64,000 nucleotides of DNA from an uncultured Bacteroidales bacterium (GTDB lineage Bacteria > Bacteroidota > Bacteroidia > Bacteroidales > Bacteroidaceae). The translations under genes and the position numbers were made by a program. Within the stretch, counting starts at the first letter, position 1; each line of letters opens with the position of its first letter. The stretch is from NCBI GenBank assembly GCA_937916465.1, contig CALFTK010000021.1:1-64000 (forward strand), written 5' to 3'. The notes under the pieces were generated by a model, which saw only the letters and a list, made by a program, of their open reading frames with translations, was not told where the DNA came from and did no database searches. Positions 37,809 to 48,141 of this stretch are shown here, piece by piece.

Positions 37809-40800
37809 ATGAAGAAAAGATTATATACTTTAGCTACATTGGCGTTATTGCCTCTGTTGTTGTTTGCACAACCGCAATTACAGTTGGAGAGTGCAGATGG
37901 ATTCCTGAAAGAGGGAAGAAGACTGTTTAATCAGAACGATTATCAGGCTGCCGAAACATATCTGGAAAAGTGGCAAGATTTAACTAAACAGCAGAATGGC
38001 ACAGAAGCCAGAGATGAAGAGGTGGAATATATGCTTTTGGTTATAGATGCCGAAGCCAATTTATATGCTGCTGCGGGTGCTATTTCTGAATATCAGGCTC
38101 GTTATCCATATTCCATATATACTAATAGACTTAATTCGTTGATGGCAGCATCATATTATGAACAATGCGAATATGAAAATGCAGTCTATTGGTATGAAAA
38201 GACAGATATAGAGAAACTTACTATGTCTGATGTGTTACGAGCTACCTATTTTTATATGGTCTCTTTGTTAAAAACAGATAATTTGGATGCAGCCAAACAG
38301 CAGTTAGCCATATTGAAAATGATTGATAACGGCAGTTATTCCGGTGAAATAGTCTTTTATGAAGCCTATGTGGATTATCTGCAGGAAAACTATGAAAAGG
38401 CTAAAGAGGGGTTCTCCATAAGTCGCGGACTTACATATTTTGCAAATGAATCGAATCTGTATCTGGCAGAAATAGAGTTGATTCAAGGCAATTATACCGT
38501 GGCTGCCGATATTGCAGCTCTGCTTTTGGAGAGCGATGCATCCGAAGCGCTTTTGTTAGAATCGGAGAGAATAATGGGTGTATCGTTATTCATGCTTGAA
38601 CAGTATGAAGATGCAATTCTGTTCCTATCCAGTTATGTAATGAGCAGTGAACAGGTAGAGCGTCAGGAACTCTATTGTCTGGGTGTATCATGTTATAAGA
38701 TAGGCGATAATGAAGGCGCAATAGAGTATCTGAAACGTGTTACAAAAGTTATTGATGATATGTCACAAAATGCATTGCTTTATCTTGGAATGGCATATCT
38801 GAATAATAATGAAAAACAGCAGGCGCTAATCTCTTTTGAAGAGGCTACATTGATTACTGGTAATGATGCTGTACGTGAACAGGCAATGTATAATTATGCT
38901 ATGGTAGTACATGAAATGCCCCATTCGATGTTTGTAGAATCGGTGCTGGCTTTTGAGAATTTTCTGAATGAATATCCTAAGTCAAAATACGTGGACAATG
39001 TAAATAGCTATCTGATAGATGTTTATATGAACACGACCAGTTATGACGCGGCTTTGGCATCAATTGCAAAAATCAATAATCCCGGTGCATCTATTTTGGA
39101 GGCCAAACAGCAGTTGTTGTATAAAAAAGCCATGGAACTGTATGCCAATTCCAACTATGCAGAAGCTGCACAAATGTTTGGCTCGGCCATTGAGTACATG
39201 GATTTGAATAAACAGTTGGCAACCGACGCCTATTTCTGGCGTGCCGAATCGTATTATCGCAGCGGTAATGTAAGCAAAGCGGAATTGGACTATAACAAAT
39301 ATATTCAGTTGGCATCAACAAAAAACAGTCGTAATTATGTATTATCCCAATATGGTTTGGGTTACATTAATTACAATAATGAAAAATATGCTAAAGCGTT
39401 AAATAATTTTACAGAAATGCTGAATAGAGTATCGGTTGTAAAGGTATCTGATAGTTTTGTGACCGATGCCTGTATAAGGGTGGCAGATTGCCATTTCTAT
39501 ATGCGCTCATTGGATAAGGCAATCGATTATTACAATGCAGCCCTGAATATGAATCCGGCAATGGGCGATTATGTACTTTATCAGAAGGGATTGGTTAGCG
39601 GACTACAGCATAGTTATCGTGATAAAGTTGCATCCTTGGAACGTCTTGTAACCGATTATCCTACATCTACATACGTGCCTATGGCACTCTACGAAGCCGG
39701 CAGAGCATATAGGCAGATGGACAGCACAACCGATGCAATCAGAGTCTTCAACAAGATTGTATCTGATTATCCGCAAAGCGATTTAGCAAGAATAGCTTCT
39801 ACTGAAATAGCACAGATATACTATCAGGTAGAAGATTATCAAAAGGCTATATCAGCATATAAACAAATTGTCGATAGATTTCCGGGCAGTGACGAGGCGC
39901 GTCTTGCCATGCGTGATTTGCGTTCTATCTATGTGGAGCAAGGTGATGTGAACAGCTTCCTAAAGTATTCGGAGACTGTACAAGGGGTTGCTCCTATTCA
40001 ACTTAATGAACGTGATTCCTTGTCGTATGCTTCGGCAGAACTGGTCTTTAGCCGTGGCGACTATAAAAACGCCCTAAATCTGTTTGAACAATATCTGGAA
40101 GAGTTCCCCCAAGGGGCTTATGCAGTAAATGCCTGGTATTATCAGGCGGTTATTTATCAGAATGACAACAATTACGAAAAGGCACTGGATAGTTATCTAA
40201 AGAGTGCCGCGTATGAAAACAGCCGTTTCTGTGAAGAATCGCTCGATAAAGCTGCAGTTATGGCTTATACCGTTGGCGATTATCAGACTGCATTCAATAC
40301 CTATCAGCGTTTGGTAGCAAAAACCATTAATTCGGAAAAGAGACGAAATGGTTATACCGGGCTGGTTAATAGTGCAGTGCAGTTGGGTAATCATACAGCG
40401 GTGTTGGAATATGTGGATAGAGCTCTGGAAGTGGTTCTAACCCCTGCCGAGCGTACCGCATTGACATTCCATAAAGCCAAATCACTGTTGGCAACAGGTA
40501 ATAGCAATGAGGCTCAAAAACTGTTTGAACAGTTATCAGCCGATACCAGAACTGCCTATGGTGCAGAATCGGATTACAGACTAAGCCAGATCCTGTTCGA
40601 TGGTGGTGATAGTAAAGCAGCAGAAAAGAATGTTATGGAACTTATTCAGACAGGAACATCACATTCCTATTGGTTAGCACGTAGTTTTATTCTTTTAGCC
40701 GATATCTATATGGCCGAAGATAAAATGATTGAGGCACGTCAATATCTGTTGTCATTGCAACGTAATTATACTGCACAAGGTGACGATATTCCGGAAATGA

Positions 40801-40832
40801 TAAGGGAAAGATTAAGTAAAATTGAAGAGTGA
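37809..40832 (+). CDS. Large exported tetratricopeptide-repeat protein
   Basis: A 1,007-residue protein with a signal peptide (KKRLYTLATLALLPLLLFAQ) and TPR-type helices through nearly its whole length, for example YYEQCEYENAVYWYEK and VFNKIVSDYPQSDLARIA. It should be periplasmic, or associated with the outer membrane. Its stop overlaps the next gene's first bases, so the two are translationally coupled and probably form a pair. TPR lipoprotein/barrel pairs are often part of envelope assembly; that is an inference. Copy order of individual repeats was not counted. Confidence 0.75.
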   Translation: MKKRLYTLATLALLPLLLFAQPQLQLESADGFLKEGRRLFNQNDYQAAETYLEKWQDLTKQQNGTEARDEEVEYMLLVIDAEANLYAAAGAISEYQARYPYSIYTNRLNSLMAASYYEQCEYENAVYWYEKTDIEKLTMSDVLRATYFYMVSLLKTDNLDAAKQQLAILKMIDNGSYSGEIVFYEAYVDYLQENYEKAKEGFSISRGLTYFANESNLYLAEIELIQGNYTVAADIAALLLESDASEALLLESERIMGVSLFMLEQYEDAILFLSSYVMSSEQVERQELYCLGVSCYKIGDNEGAIEYLKRVTKVIDDMSQNALLYLGMAYLNNNEKQQALISFEEATLITGNDAVREQAMYNYAMVVHEMPHSMFVESVLAFENFLNEYPKSKYVDNVNSYLIDVYMNTTSYDAALASIAKINNPGASILEAKQQLLYKKAMELYANSNYAEAAQMFGSAIEYMDLNKQLATDAYFWRAESYYRSGNVSKAELDYNKYIQLASTKNSRNYVLSQYGLGYINYNNEKYAKALNNFTEMLNRVSVVKVSDSFVTDACIRVADCHFYMRSLDKAIDYYNAALNMNPAMGDYVLYQKGLVSGLQHSYRDKVASLERLVTDYPTSTYVPMALYEAGRAYRQMDSTTDAIRVFNKIVSDYPQSDLARIASTEIAQIYYQVEDYQKAISAYKQIVDRFPGSDEARLAMRDLRSIYVEQGDVNSFLKYSETVQGVAPIQLNERDSLSYASAELVFSRGDYKNALNLFEQYLEEFPQGAYAVNAWYYQAVIYQNDNNYEKALDSYLKSAAYENSRFCEESLDKAAVMAYTVGDYQTAFNTYQRLVAKTINSEKRRNGYTGLVNSAVQLGNHTAVLEYVDRALEVVLTPAERTALTFHKAKSLLATGNSNEAQKLFEQLSADTRTAYGAESDYRLSQILFDGGDSKAAEKNVMELIQTGTSHSYWLARSFILLADIYMAEDKMIEARQYLLSLQRNYTAQGDDIPEMIRERLSKIEE

Positions 40833-40834
40833 TT

Positions 40835-42466
40835 ATGAAAAATAGATATTTTTTGTTTGCATTGTCCGCATTAGTGCTAACAATGCCAATGTGGGGACAG
40901 AATGATAATCTGCTTCCTTCAAGAACAATGACTATAGAGGGAACCTACAACCCGGCCTTGTCAAAAGGGGAAAAGATAACTGTAGCATCGGAGCAGTTGA
41001 ATACTGAACGACAAGTAACAAATGTACAATATGTTACAGACGAACCTCAGGTTGCGGTCTATGAACGTGTACCAATACAGCCATTTGAAGCCAATCTTGA
41101 AATTGAAGAGGTTGATGTTTTTTCCGGATTTCTAAGTGGTGGTTATGGTTTAAGAAATAATTTTGATGCACTTATGGATTTGGAGTTTGCTAATTCTAAT
41201 GGTACTGTATTTGGTTTTGATGGCTATATGGAGGGCTGGAATACCGAATTGGATGATGATTGGCGTTCCAAAATGTTTAATTCAAATGCAGAACTTTCAT
41301 TCATGCACAGTTTTGATAATATCTCTATAGCTTTTGATGCCGATTATGGTTATCGCCGATACAATATTAGAAAAGGTAGCCTGATGGAATTCTATGGCAA
41401 TGGATTAAACCGTTTCAATAGGGTAATAAATGAAGGCTCGTTTTTTGCCTCCATATTATCTGTTGGCGATTCTCCATGGGACTACTATTTGCAGGTGGGC
41501 TATCAAGGATTTAAAGGTAATAAACTTATTATCAATGACAAGAATCAAGACTACGATGAAAATATTCTACGTCTAAATGGTAATATTTCATTGCCGTTGG
41601 AATCGGGTATATTAAGTGTTGATTATAACCAAAAAAGTGTGTTGAATGATAAATATTCAACCATTACACTTACTCCTGCATGGATATGGAGCAACGAAAA
41701 GACATTCTTGTCATTGGGAGCCAATATAGATTTAAGAACAAAAAAGGAGGATGCAATATTAGCATCTCCTATGGTGATATACCGTAATCAGATGAAAACA
41801 AAAAGGAATATTGGTATATTATCGTTTACAGAAATCTCTGGTGGATTGATAGATAATGATATGCGTTCCTTATGGACTCTGTCACCATATTGGAGCAGCC
41901 AGAACAAAATTAAAGATGGATATACACTGGTTGATATATATTCCGGTTTGACCTTCTCGTTTACAGATAAGGTGACAATGGTTATAGGTAATGGTTTTAG
42001 TTATACAAAAAATGCTCTGTTTCAGACACTGTCCGATTCTATCATAGTTAGTTCCATGTTGGAACAGCACAATTCGGGATTGTTCTATAATAAACTGACT
42101 ATTGATGCAGAAATGTCATCGTTGCTGAGTATGCGTTTTGGTGTAACTCACTATGATTGGACCAACAAGGATCTGGGTAAAGCCTTAACCTACAAACCTG
42201 TTTGGGATATAACACTCGATTCAAGATTCATAATTACCGATGCTTTTGATGTGGTATTATCATACAATTTCAGCAAATTCCACAAATACAACGGTAAGGC
42301 AATAAACAATATGAATAATCTTTCGTTGAGCGCCGACTACAGATTTAGAAACAATTTGTCGCTATTTGCCGATTTGAACAACATTTTTAATAGTAGGCAC
42401 TACTATTATGCAGGGTATATGGCACAAAAGTTCAATTTTGTAATAGGTGCAGCGTATAGATTCTGA
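40835..42466 (+). CDS. Outer-membrane beta-barrel protein, partner of the TPR protein
   Basis: A 543-residue protein with a signal peptide (MKNRYFLFALSALVLTMPMWG). A middle and C-terminal region of alternating short strands rich in Tyr, Phe, Asn and Asp follows, and it ends in FVIGAAYRF, a typical barrel closing strand with terminal Phe. The plug domain of TonB receptors is absent. It is coupled to the upstream TPR gene: its ATG at 40,835 lies three bases after that stop. The substrate is unknown. Confidence 0.7.
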   Translation: MKNRYFLFALSALVLTMPMWGQNDNLLPSRTMTIEGTYNPALSKGEKITVASEQLNTERQVTNVQYVTDEPQVAVYERVPIQPFEANLEIEEVDVFSGFLSGGYGLRNNFDALMDLEFANSNGTVFGFDGYMEGWNTELDDDWRSKMFNSNAELSFMHSFDNISIAFDADYGYRRYNIRKGSLMEFYGNGLNRFNRVINEGSFFASILSVGDSPWDYYLQVGYQGFKGNKLIINDKNQDYDENILRLNGNISLPLESGILSVDYNQKSVLNDKYSTITLTPAWIWSNEKTFLSLGANIDLRTKKEDAILASPMVIYRNQMKTKRNIGILSFTEISGGLIDNDMRSLWTLSPYWSSQNKIKDGYTLVDIYSGLTFSFTDKVTMVIGNGFSYTKNALFQTLSDSIIVSSMLEQHNSGLFYNKLTIDAEMSSLLSMRFGVTHYDWTNKDLGKALTYKPVWDITLDSRFIITDAFDVVLSYNFSKFHKYNGKAINNMNNLSLSADYRFRNNLSLFADLNNIFNSRHYYYAGYMAQKFNFVIGAAYRF

Positions 42467-42477
42467 AATTTTTGTTC

Positions 42478-42485
42478 TACTTTTG
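42478..42485 (+). promoter_or_regulatory. Bacteroidetes -7 promoter box for topA
   Basis: TACTTTTG matches TAnnTTTG, 40 bases before the topA start. It lies just after the stop of the barrel gene at 42,466, separating the two transcription units. Confidence 0.45.
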
Positions 42486-42524
42486 CCCCCGATTTTTTTT
42501 CGGAGCAAATTAATTTGAAGAGTA

Positions 42525-44864
42525 ATGCAGAAAAATTTAGTGATAGTTGAGTCTCCGGCCAAAGCCAAGACAATAGAGAAATTCCTTGGAAAAGACTTTA
42601 AAGTTTTATCAAGCTATGGCCATATATGTGACCTTAAAAAGAAGGATCTAAGTATTGATACAGATACATTTGAACCTATATACGAGATACCTCAAGATAA
42701 AAAAAGAGTTGTTACGGAACTGAAAGAGGCTGCAGCCAAGGCAGAAATGGTTTGGTTGGCTTCCGATGAGGACCGCGAAGGAGAGGCTATCAGCTGGCAT
42801 CTGTATGATACATTGGAACTAAAGCCGGAAAAGACAAAACGTATTGTATTTCACGAAATTACTAAGAATGCCATATTGCAGGCAATAGAAAACCCGCGCG
42901 ATATAGACAGAAATCTGGTGCTTGCCCAGCAGGCCAGACGTGTTCTGGATAGAATAGTTGGTTTTAAACTTTCACCTGTTTTGTGGCGTAAAATCAAACC
43001 GTCGCTGTCAGCAGGACGTGTTCAGTCTGTGGCTGTTCGTCTTATTGTAGAGCGTGAACGTGAAATTAAAGCGTTCAAACCGGAAGTTTCGTATAAAGTG
43101 GTTGCAATATTCAGCTATCAGACTGCAGAAGGAAATGTGGTGAATGTCAAAGCGGATTACAGTGAGCGTTTCAAATCGAAAGAAGAGGCTACCCGTTTTC
43201 TTGAAAGTTGTGTAGGCAAAGAATTTTCGGTGAAGGATATCTCTGTGAAACCTCTTGTTAAAACGCCTGCTCCTCCGTTCACTACTTCTACTCTTCAACA
43301 GGAAGCTGCCAGAAAATATGGCTTTACAGTAATACAAACCATGATGTTGGCACAGCGCCTGTATGAATCGGGACGTATTACATATATGCGTACAGACTCA
43401 GTAAACCTGTCATCGCTCTGTATCAATTCAAGCCGCAAGGTTATAGAAGATACTATGGGTGCTGAATATGTAAAGAGCAGGCAGTATAACGTTAAATCCA
43501 AAGGTGCGCAGGAGGCTCACGAAGCAATTCGTCCAACATATATGGAGAATGCAACAATAGATGCTCCTGCACCCGAAAGAAGAATATATGAACTAATCTG
43601 GAAACGTACCATCGCATCGCAGATGGCAGATGCTCAGATTGAGAAGACTGTTGTAGCCGTTCAGGCCGATGGCTTGCAAGGCGAATTTGTAATTACCGGC
43701 GAAATAACAAAGTTTGATGGTTTTCTTAAGGTTTATCGTGAATCGCGTGATGATGATCAGGAGACAATCAACGAAAGTGTTTCGGGAATGCCGGCATTTG
43801 CCGTAGGTAATAAACTGCAAGTTGTTAATATTGATGCAGTAGAACGCCTTACACAGCGTCCGCAGAGATACAACGAAGCTGCTCTTGTTCATAAAATGGA
43901 AGAATTAGGTATAGGTCGTCCATCTACATACGCCCCAACAATCAGCACAATTCAGCAGCGCGAATATGTGTTGCGTGAAGATATAGCAGGTAAGATGATC
44001 AATTATAATCTTATCAGGCTACAAGACGATACGATAACAGAACAGACTCTTTCAGAGAATCACGGTTCTGAAAAGTCAAAACTTGTTCCAACAGATATAG
44101 GACTGGTTGTAAACGATTTCCTATTGGATAGTTTCCCTGATATTATGAGTTATAACTTTACTGCAATGGTAGAAAAAGAATTTGACGGTATTGCTGACGG
44201 TGAGAAGCCTTGGGATGCAGTAATTCGTGAATTCTATGCCGATTTCGCACCTGCAGTAGATAGTGCTATGACACAGAAAAACGAATATAAGGTGGGTGAA
44301 CGCGTCTTAGGTACAGATCCTGTATCGGGCAAACCTGTAACTGTCAAGATAGGCAGATATGGTCCTATTGTTCAGATAGGCAGTGCCGAAGATGAAGAGA
44401 AACCTCGCTTTGCGCAGATGAAGAAGGGACAGACTCTTGAAAATATAACCTTTGAACAGGCAATGGAACTCTTTAAGTTGCCTCGCACTCTTGGCGAATA
44501 TAACGGGCAATCAGTTATAATTGGTACAGGAAAATTTGGCCCATACATACGTTATGGCAGTTCATACGTATCGATACCTAAAACTCTCGATCCGCATACT
44601 ATTACTTTTGAACAGGTGTTGGAACTGATAAAAGAAAAGGAACAGACCGAAGCAAATAAACTGATAAAGAAGTTTGAAGGCGAATTGGATGTAGAGATTC
44701 TGAACGGTCGATATGGTCCATATATTGCAAGTGGTGGCAAAAACTATAAGATTCCAAAGAACCTGAATCCTGCTGACTTGACAATAGAAGAGTGCAAGAA
44801 TATTATCAGTGAATTAGAATCCAAGGGAACTGCTACAAAACGTCGTTCAACCAAACGTAAATAA
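42525..44864 (+). CDS. topA: DNA topoisomerase I
   Basis: A 779-residue type IA topoisomerase that relaxes negative supercoils. The TOPRIM domain opens the protein (VIVESPAKAKTIEKFLG and ASDEDREGEAISWHL). The active-site tyrosine is in RITYMRTDSVNLS, and GIGRPSTYAPTI follows. The C-terminal part (residues 570-760) contains three repeated topoisomerase C-terminal modules (PVSGKPVTVKIGRYGP, GKFGPYIRYG, GRYGPYIASG) without Cys4 zinc fingers. Length is normal for Bacteroidetes. Its stop overlaps aroK by one base. Confidence 0.95.
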   Translation: MQKNLVIVESPAKAKTIEKFLGKDFKVLSSYGHICDLKKKDLSIDTDTFEPIYEIPQDKKRVVTELKEAAAKAEMVWLASDEDREGEAISWHLYDTLELKPEKTKRIVFHEITKNAILQAIENPRDIDRNLVLAQQARRVLDRIVGFKLSPVLWRKIKPSLSAGRVQSVAVRLIVEREREIKAFKPEVSYKVVAIFSYQTAEGNVVNVKADYSERFKSKEEATRFLESCVGKEFSVKDISVKPLVKTPAPPFTTSTLQQEAARKYGFTVIQTMMLAQRLYESGRITYMRTDSVNLSSLCINSSRKVIEDTMGAEYVKSRQYNVKSKGAQEAHEAIRPTYMENATIDAPAPERRIYELIWKRTIASQMADAQIEKTVVAVQADGLQGEFVITGEITKFDGFLKVYRESRDDDQETINESVSGMPAFAVGNKLQVVNIDAVERLTQRPQRYNEAALVHKMEELGIGRPSTYAPTISTIQQREYVLREDIAGKMINYNLIRLQDDTITEQTLSENHGSEKSKLVPTDIGLVVNDFLLDSFPDIMSYNFTAMVEKEFDGIADGEKPWDAVIREFYADFAPAVDSAMTQKNEYKVGERVLGTDPVSGKPVTVKIGRYGPIVQIGSAEDEEKPRFAQMKKGQTLENITFEQAMELFKLPRTLGEYNGQSVIIGTGKFGPYIRYGSSYVSIPKTLDPHTITFEQVLELIKEKEQTEANKLIKKFEGELDVEILNGRYGPYIASGGKNYKIPKNLNPADLTIEECKNIISELESKGTATKRRSTKRK

Positions 44865-45394
44865 TGGAACGTATCTTTCTGATAGGTTTTATGGGGGCAG
44901 GTAAGACAACGCTGGGAAAAGTGTTGTCTGCCAGTTTGGGACTCTCTTTCTGCGATCTTGATCAATATATAGAGCAGAGATATATGAAGAGTATTTCCGA
45001 TATATTTGCACAGAGCGGTGAGCAAGGTTTTAGAGAGATAGAAAAAAAGATGTTGCATGAAGTAGCCGATTTTGAAGATGTGGTTATTGCGTGTGGCGGT
45101 TCAACTCCTCTGTTTTTCGACAATATGGATTATATGCTTGCCCGTGGCGAAACCATATATCTGAATGCCAGTGTAGATACTTTGGTAAGAAGATTGAAGG
45201 AGGCACGTTCTAAGCGTCCGCTTATAGCTCAGAAGAGTGATGAAGAACTGGAACTTTTTGTAAAGAGCGAAATTAAACGTAGAGAACCGGGTTATTTAAG
45301 AGCAAAGCATATATGCAGTGCAGATTCTCTGGAGAGTATAGACCAGATTTCAGATACTGTAAAAGAGGTAAAGAGACTGTTAGAAATAGAATAA
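44864..45394 (+). CDS. aroK: Shikimate kinase
   Basis: A 176-residue P-loop kinase that phosphorylates shikimate in aromatic amino-acid synthesis. Walker A FMGAGKTTLG, the shikimate-binding DLDQYIE and CGGSTPLF, and the lid arginines (RLKEARSKRPL) are all there. The start ATG overlaps the topA stop (TAATG), so the genes are translationally coupled. Length is normal. Confidence 0.92.
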   Translation: MERIFLIGFMGAGKTTLGKVLSASLGLSFCDLDQYIEQRYMKSISDIFAQSGEQGFREIEKKMLHEVADFEDVVIACGGSTPLFFDNMDYMLARGETIYLNASVDTLVRRLKEARSKRPLIAQKSDEELELFVKSEIKRREPGYLRAKHICSADSLESIDQISDTVKEVKRLLEIE

Positions 45395-45408
45395 TACAAA
45401 ATCAGGAT

Positions 45409-46182
45409 ATGAAAGAACCATTGGTAATAGTAAAAGTGGGTGGAAAAATAGTTGAAGAACCTGAAACATTACAGCGTCTGTTGCAGGATTTTTCAAATAT
45501 ACCGGGTAAAAAAATTCTTGTTCACGGTGGTGGACGTTCTGCAACAGCTATGGCAGCCAAATTAGGAATTGAGAGCAAAATGGTTGATGGCAGACGTATA
45601 ACCGATGCCGAAACTCTGAAGGTAGTTACAATGGTTTATGGTGGTCTGGTGAATAAAAATATTGTAGCAGGACTACAAGCAAAGGGCATAAATGCAATAG
45701 GTCTTACAGGTGCCGATTGTAATGTAATTCGTTCCGAAAAACGTCCGGTCAAGGAGATAGACTATGGTTTTGTAGGTGATGTAAAAGCTGTTAATGCCCA
45801 ATTCCTATCTGAATTATTGGACAAAGATATAGTTCCGGTGCTTGCTCCGCTTACTCACGATAAGAATGGTAATATATTGAATACAAATGCCGATACAATA
45901 GCCGGTGAAACAGCTAAAGCATTGGCTTCTATGTTCAAAGTTACACTAATATTCTGTTTTGAAAAGCCGGGAGTTCTAATGAATCCCGACGACGACAATA
46001 CAGTTATCCCATATATATCATACTACGATTTCCCACTGTTGGTAGAAAATGGAACTATCAGCGGAGGTATGATACCAAAGATACAGAATGCCTTTACCGC
46101 ACTTACAGCAGGTGTGGCATCGGTGCTTATAACATCGGCTTCATCTTTGGATAATCTAACGGGAACAACTATAGCATTATAG
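45409..46182 (+). CDS. argB: N-acylglutamate kinase
   Basis: A 257-residue amino-acid kinase that phosphorylates N-acetyl- or N-succinyl-glutamate. KVGGKIVE near the N-terminus, LVHGGGRSAT and NTNADTIAGETAKAL, with ISGGMIPKIQNA at the end, are the expected motifs. I start at 45,409; an upstream in-frame ATG would overlap aroK. It is apart from the main arg cluster (6.6-11.2 kb), so its control may be different. In Bacteroides the substrate is N-succinylglutamate. Confidence 0.93.
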   Translation: MKEPLVIVKVGGKIVEEPETLQRLLQDFSNIPGKKILVHGGGRSATAMAAKLGIESKMVDGRRITDAETLKVVTMVYGGLVNKNIVAGLQAKGINAIGLTGADCNVIRSEKRPVKEIDYGFVGDVKAVNAQFLSELLDKDIVPVLAPLTHDKNGNILNTNADTIAGETAKALASMFKVTLIFCFEKPGVLMNPDDDNTVIPYISYYDFPLLVENGTISGGMIPKIQNAFTALTAGVASVLITSASSLDNLTGTTIAL

Positions 46183-46989
46183 TTGTTCTTCCAACGCTTT
46201 CTTGTTGGAGTAGAATTTTACCGTATAGTAAATAAGTGCTGCCGATGCTATGGTAAATGCTATGGCAGTGGCTATCATTTTAGGGTCTGACATAGAGAGT
46301 TCTTCGCTACCACTACCTGTCCATTCGTATTTCATATCTAAAAATGCAAATGAATTGTTTACTATATGACCTACTATTGATGGCAACATACTGCCTGTCT
46401 GAACATACATCCAACCAAAGAAGATACCTCCTGCAAATGTAACTGGTATTTGAGCCGGATTCATGTGCACAAGTCCGAACAGTAAGGCTGAAATTAGTAT
46501 TGCAAGCCAGGTGCGTTTGGTCGATTTTGTAAATTCATCTATCATTACTCGGCGGAAGATAACCTCCTCCAAAATCGGTCCTAATATGGCTATTGCTAAA
46601 AATCCCCAAATACTATCTGTCATAGATTTAAACTGTTCTGCCAAAATATCAGGTAGTTGCATTGTTGCGTTTATGATGTTCAGTACCATCATTACGCAAT
46701 AAACCATAGGAATAGATATCAGCAGGATCTTTCCGGGAACTTTTTTTACCAATTCTGCAGGCTTTACATATTTTAGAGCCCATAGAATAAGGAAAGTCAT
46801 AACAGAACTGAGTATAAGCCCCCATATAACAATGTTGGTCATCTCTTCTGTATAGAGTGCCTGAATGTTCTCTACGCTTGGTGATTCTAACTGTGATACT
46901 TTGGGCATTACTACAAATAATATTGCCAATCCGGTACCAACTAATTGCATTACAATGAATAGCAGGAATGAAATGATTGATTTCTTCAT
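46177..46989 (-). CDS. CPBP family intramembrane metalloprotease
   Basis: A 270-residue protein with about eight membrane helices. The CPBP/Abi motifs are clear: EEVIFRR in motif 1, FGLVHMNPAQIP in motif 2, and HIVNNSFAF in motif 3, which form the metal site. Such proteases process membrane peptides or prenylated-like proteins in various bacteria. It is convergent with argB, overlapping it by six bases, and lies two bases after the ribF stop in the same direction. Confidence 0.85.
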   Translation of the reverse strand: MKKSIISFLLFIVMQLVGTGLAILFVVMPKVSQLESPSVENIQALYTEEMTNIVIWGLILSSVMTFLILWALKYVKPAELVKKVPGKILLISIPMVYCVMMVLNIINATMQLPDILAEQFKSMTDSIWGFLAIAILGPILEEVIFRRVMIDEFTKSTKRTWLAILISALLFGLVHMNPAQIPVTFAGGIFFGWMYVQTGSMLPSIVGHIVNNSFAFLDMKYEWTGSGSEELSMSDPKMIATAIAFTIASAALIYYTVKFYSNKKALEEQL

Positions 46990-46991
46990 AA

Positions 46992-47918
46992 TTATATTTT
47001 TGATTTGATAATTACTTTTGCAGTCTCTTTATCTTTTGCCAATTGTAAGGCAAGTTCTGAAGGTGAACAGAATTTTTTCTCCGGACGTATATAACTAACA
47101 AACTGAAGTGTAAGCGGTTGGAAGTATATGTCTTTTGAAAAATCTATAATGTGGGCCTCTATTGTACGGTTGCCTTCTCCGTTAAATGTTGGCCTGAATC
47201 CAATATTTAACATTGCAGGGTAACTTTTGCCTTCTACCGTAGCAATAGCAGCATATACGCCATTGGCAGGTATCTGCATTAAATCACAATAAGGACCAAG
47301 ATTGGCGGTGGGGAAGCCCATTTTTCTGCCGTTTTGCAGTCCGTGAACAACTGTGCCGCTTATAGAATACTTATAGCCCAACATTTCGTTGGCTTTCTCT
47401 ATGCTGCCATTTGCAAGTGCGCGGCGAATTCGGGAACTGCTTATGGGGCTGGAATCATATAGAAGAGCTGATGCTCCTATAACCTCCATGCCTATTTCAT
47501 TACCAATAATCTTGTAGTCTTCAATATTGGTACCCTTTTCGCATCCAAAGTGGTGGTCATGACCAACAAGCAGAGCCTTTACACCTAATCTTTTCTGCAA
47601 GAAAGATTCCATAAAGGTGCGGGCATTCATTTGTGACAGCTTTTTTGTAAAATGCAGTGGAAAGCACAAATCGGCTACAGTCTCTTCCAATCTTGCTATC
47701 TTATCTTCCGGAGTAGATAGCAACAATGGTCTGTAATCGGTTTGAAGAATCTGTCGGGGATGTTCAGGAAATGTAACCACCATACTTTTTAGATTACGTT
47801 CTTCTGCTATCTGAGCCAACTGATCTATCAAGTTCAAATGCCCCAAGTGGACTCCGTCAAAGAAACCCACTGTTGCGGCAATTCCGTTATCTGAATTTTG
47901 AATACTTTCTATTGTCAT
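46992..47918 (-). CDS. ribF: Bifunctional riboflavin kinase/FAD synthetase
   Basis: A 308-residue enzyme making FMN and FAD. The N-terminal adenylyltransferase has GFFDGVHLGHLNL and HHFGCEKGTN. The C-terminal riboflavin kinase has HGLQNGRKMGFPTANL. Length is normal. No FMN riboswitch is seen upstream. It is followed by the CPBP protease in the same direction. Confidence 0.93.
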   Translation of the reverse strand: MTIESIQNSDNGIAATVGFFDGVHLGHLNLIDQLAQIAEERNLKSMVVTFPEHPRQILQTDYRPLLLSTPEDKIARLEETVADLCFPLHFTKKLSQMNARTFMESFLQKRLGVKALLVGHDHHFGCEKGTNIEDYKIIGNEIGMEVIGASALLYDSSPISSSRIRRALANGSIEKANEMLGYKYSISGTVVHGLQNGRKMGFPTANLGPYCDLMQIPANGVYAAIATVEGKSYPAMLNIGFRPTFNGEGNRTIEAHIIDFSKDIYFQPLTLQFVSYIRPEKKFCSPSELALQLAKDKETAKVIIKSKI

Positions 47919-47937
47919 AATACCTTTAAAGGATGTG

Positions 47938-47945
47938 CAAAATTA
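47938..47945 (-). promoter_or_regulatory. Bacteroidetes -7 promoter box for ribF
   Basis: The minus strand reads TAATTTTG, matching TAnnTTTG, about 20 bases upstream of the ribF start at 47,918. The 5' leader would be short, leaving no room for a riboswitch. Confidence 0.4.
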
Positions 47946-47995
47946 AGCATACTGATTTATTTAAAGACATAACTGCAAAAATATTTTTAGAAAAC

Positions 47996-48026
47996 TTGTC
48001 AGTTTGAACTACTTGCTTTATCTTTG
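47996..48026 (+). promoter_or_regulatory. Promoter of tRNA-Met
   Basis: TTG at 47,996-47,998, a 20-base spacer, then TATCTTTG at 48,019-48,026 match the Bacteroidetes -33/-7 pattern. The tRNA begins 41 bases after the box. Confidence 0.6.
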
Positions 48027-48067
48027 CACTCGAAAACAGAACCAAAATTGTTTTGGTGAGGTTTCAC

Positions 48068-48141
48068 GGGCTTTTAGCTCAGTCGGTTAGAGCAACAGAC
48101 TCATAATCTGGAGGTCCTAGGTTCAAGTCCTAGATGGCCCA
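48068..48141 (+). tRNA. tRNA-Met (CAT anticodon)
   Basis: The cloverleaf closes well: D arm AGCTC/GAGC, anticodon stem CAGA/TCTG with loop CTCATAA, T arm CTAGG/CCTAG around TTCAAGT. The acceptor GGGC/GCCC pairs, with one T-T mismatch near its base and discriminator A. CCA is not encoded. The CAT anticodon could also mark a tRNA-Ile2 (lysidine) or initiator; the non-C1-A72 start argues against initiator. A genomic island is inserted at its 3' end. Confidence 0.85.

Noticed and set aside
46992..47990. FMN riboswitch upstream of ribF
   Set aside because: The promoter box lies about 20 bases from the start, leaving no room for an RFN element, and no matching conserved hairpins are seen.
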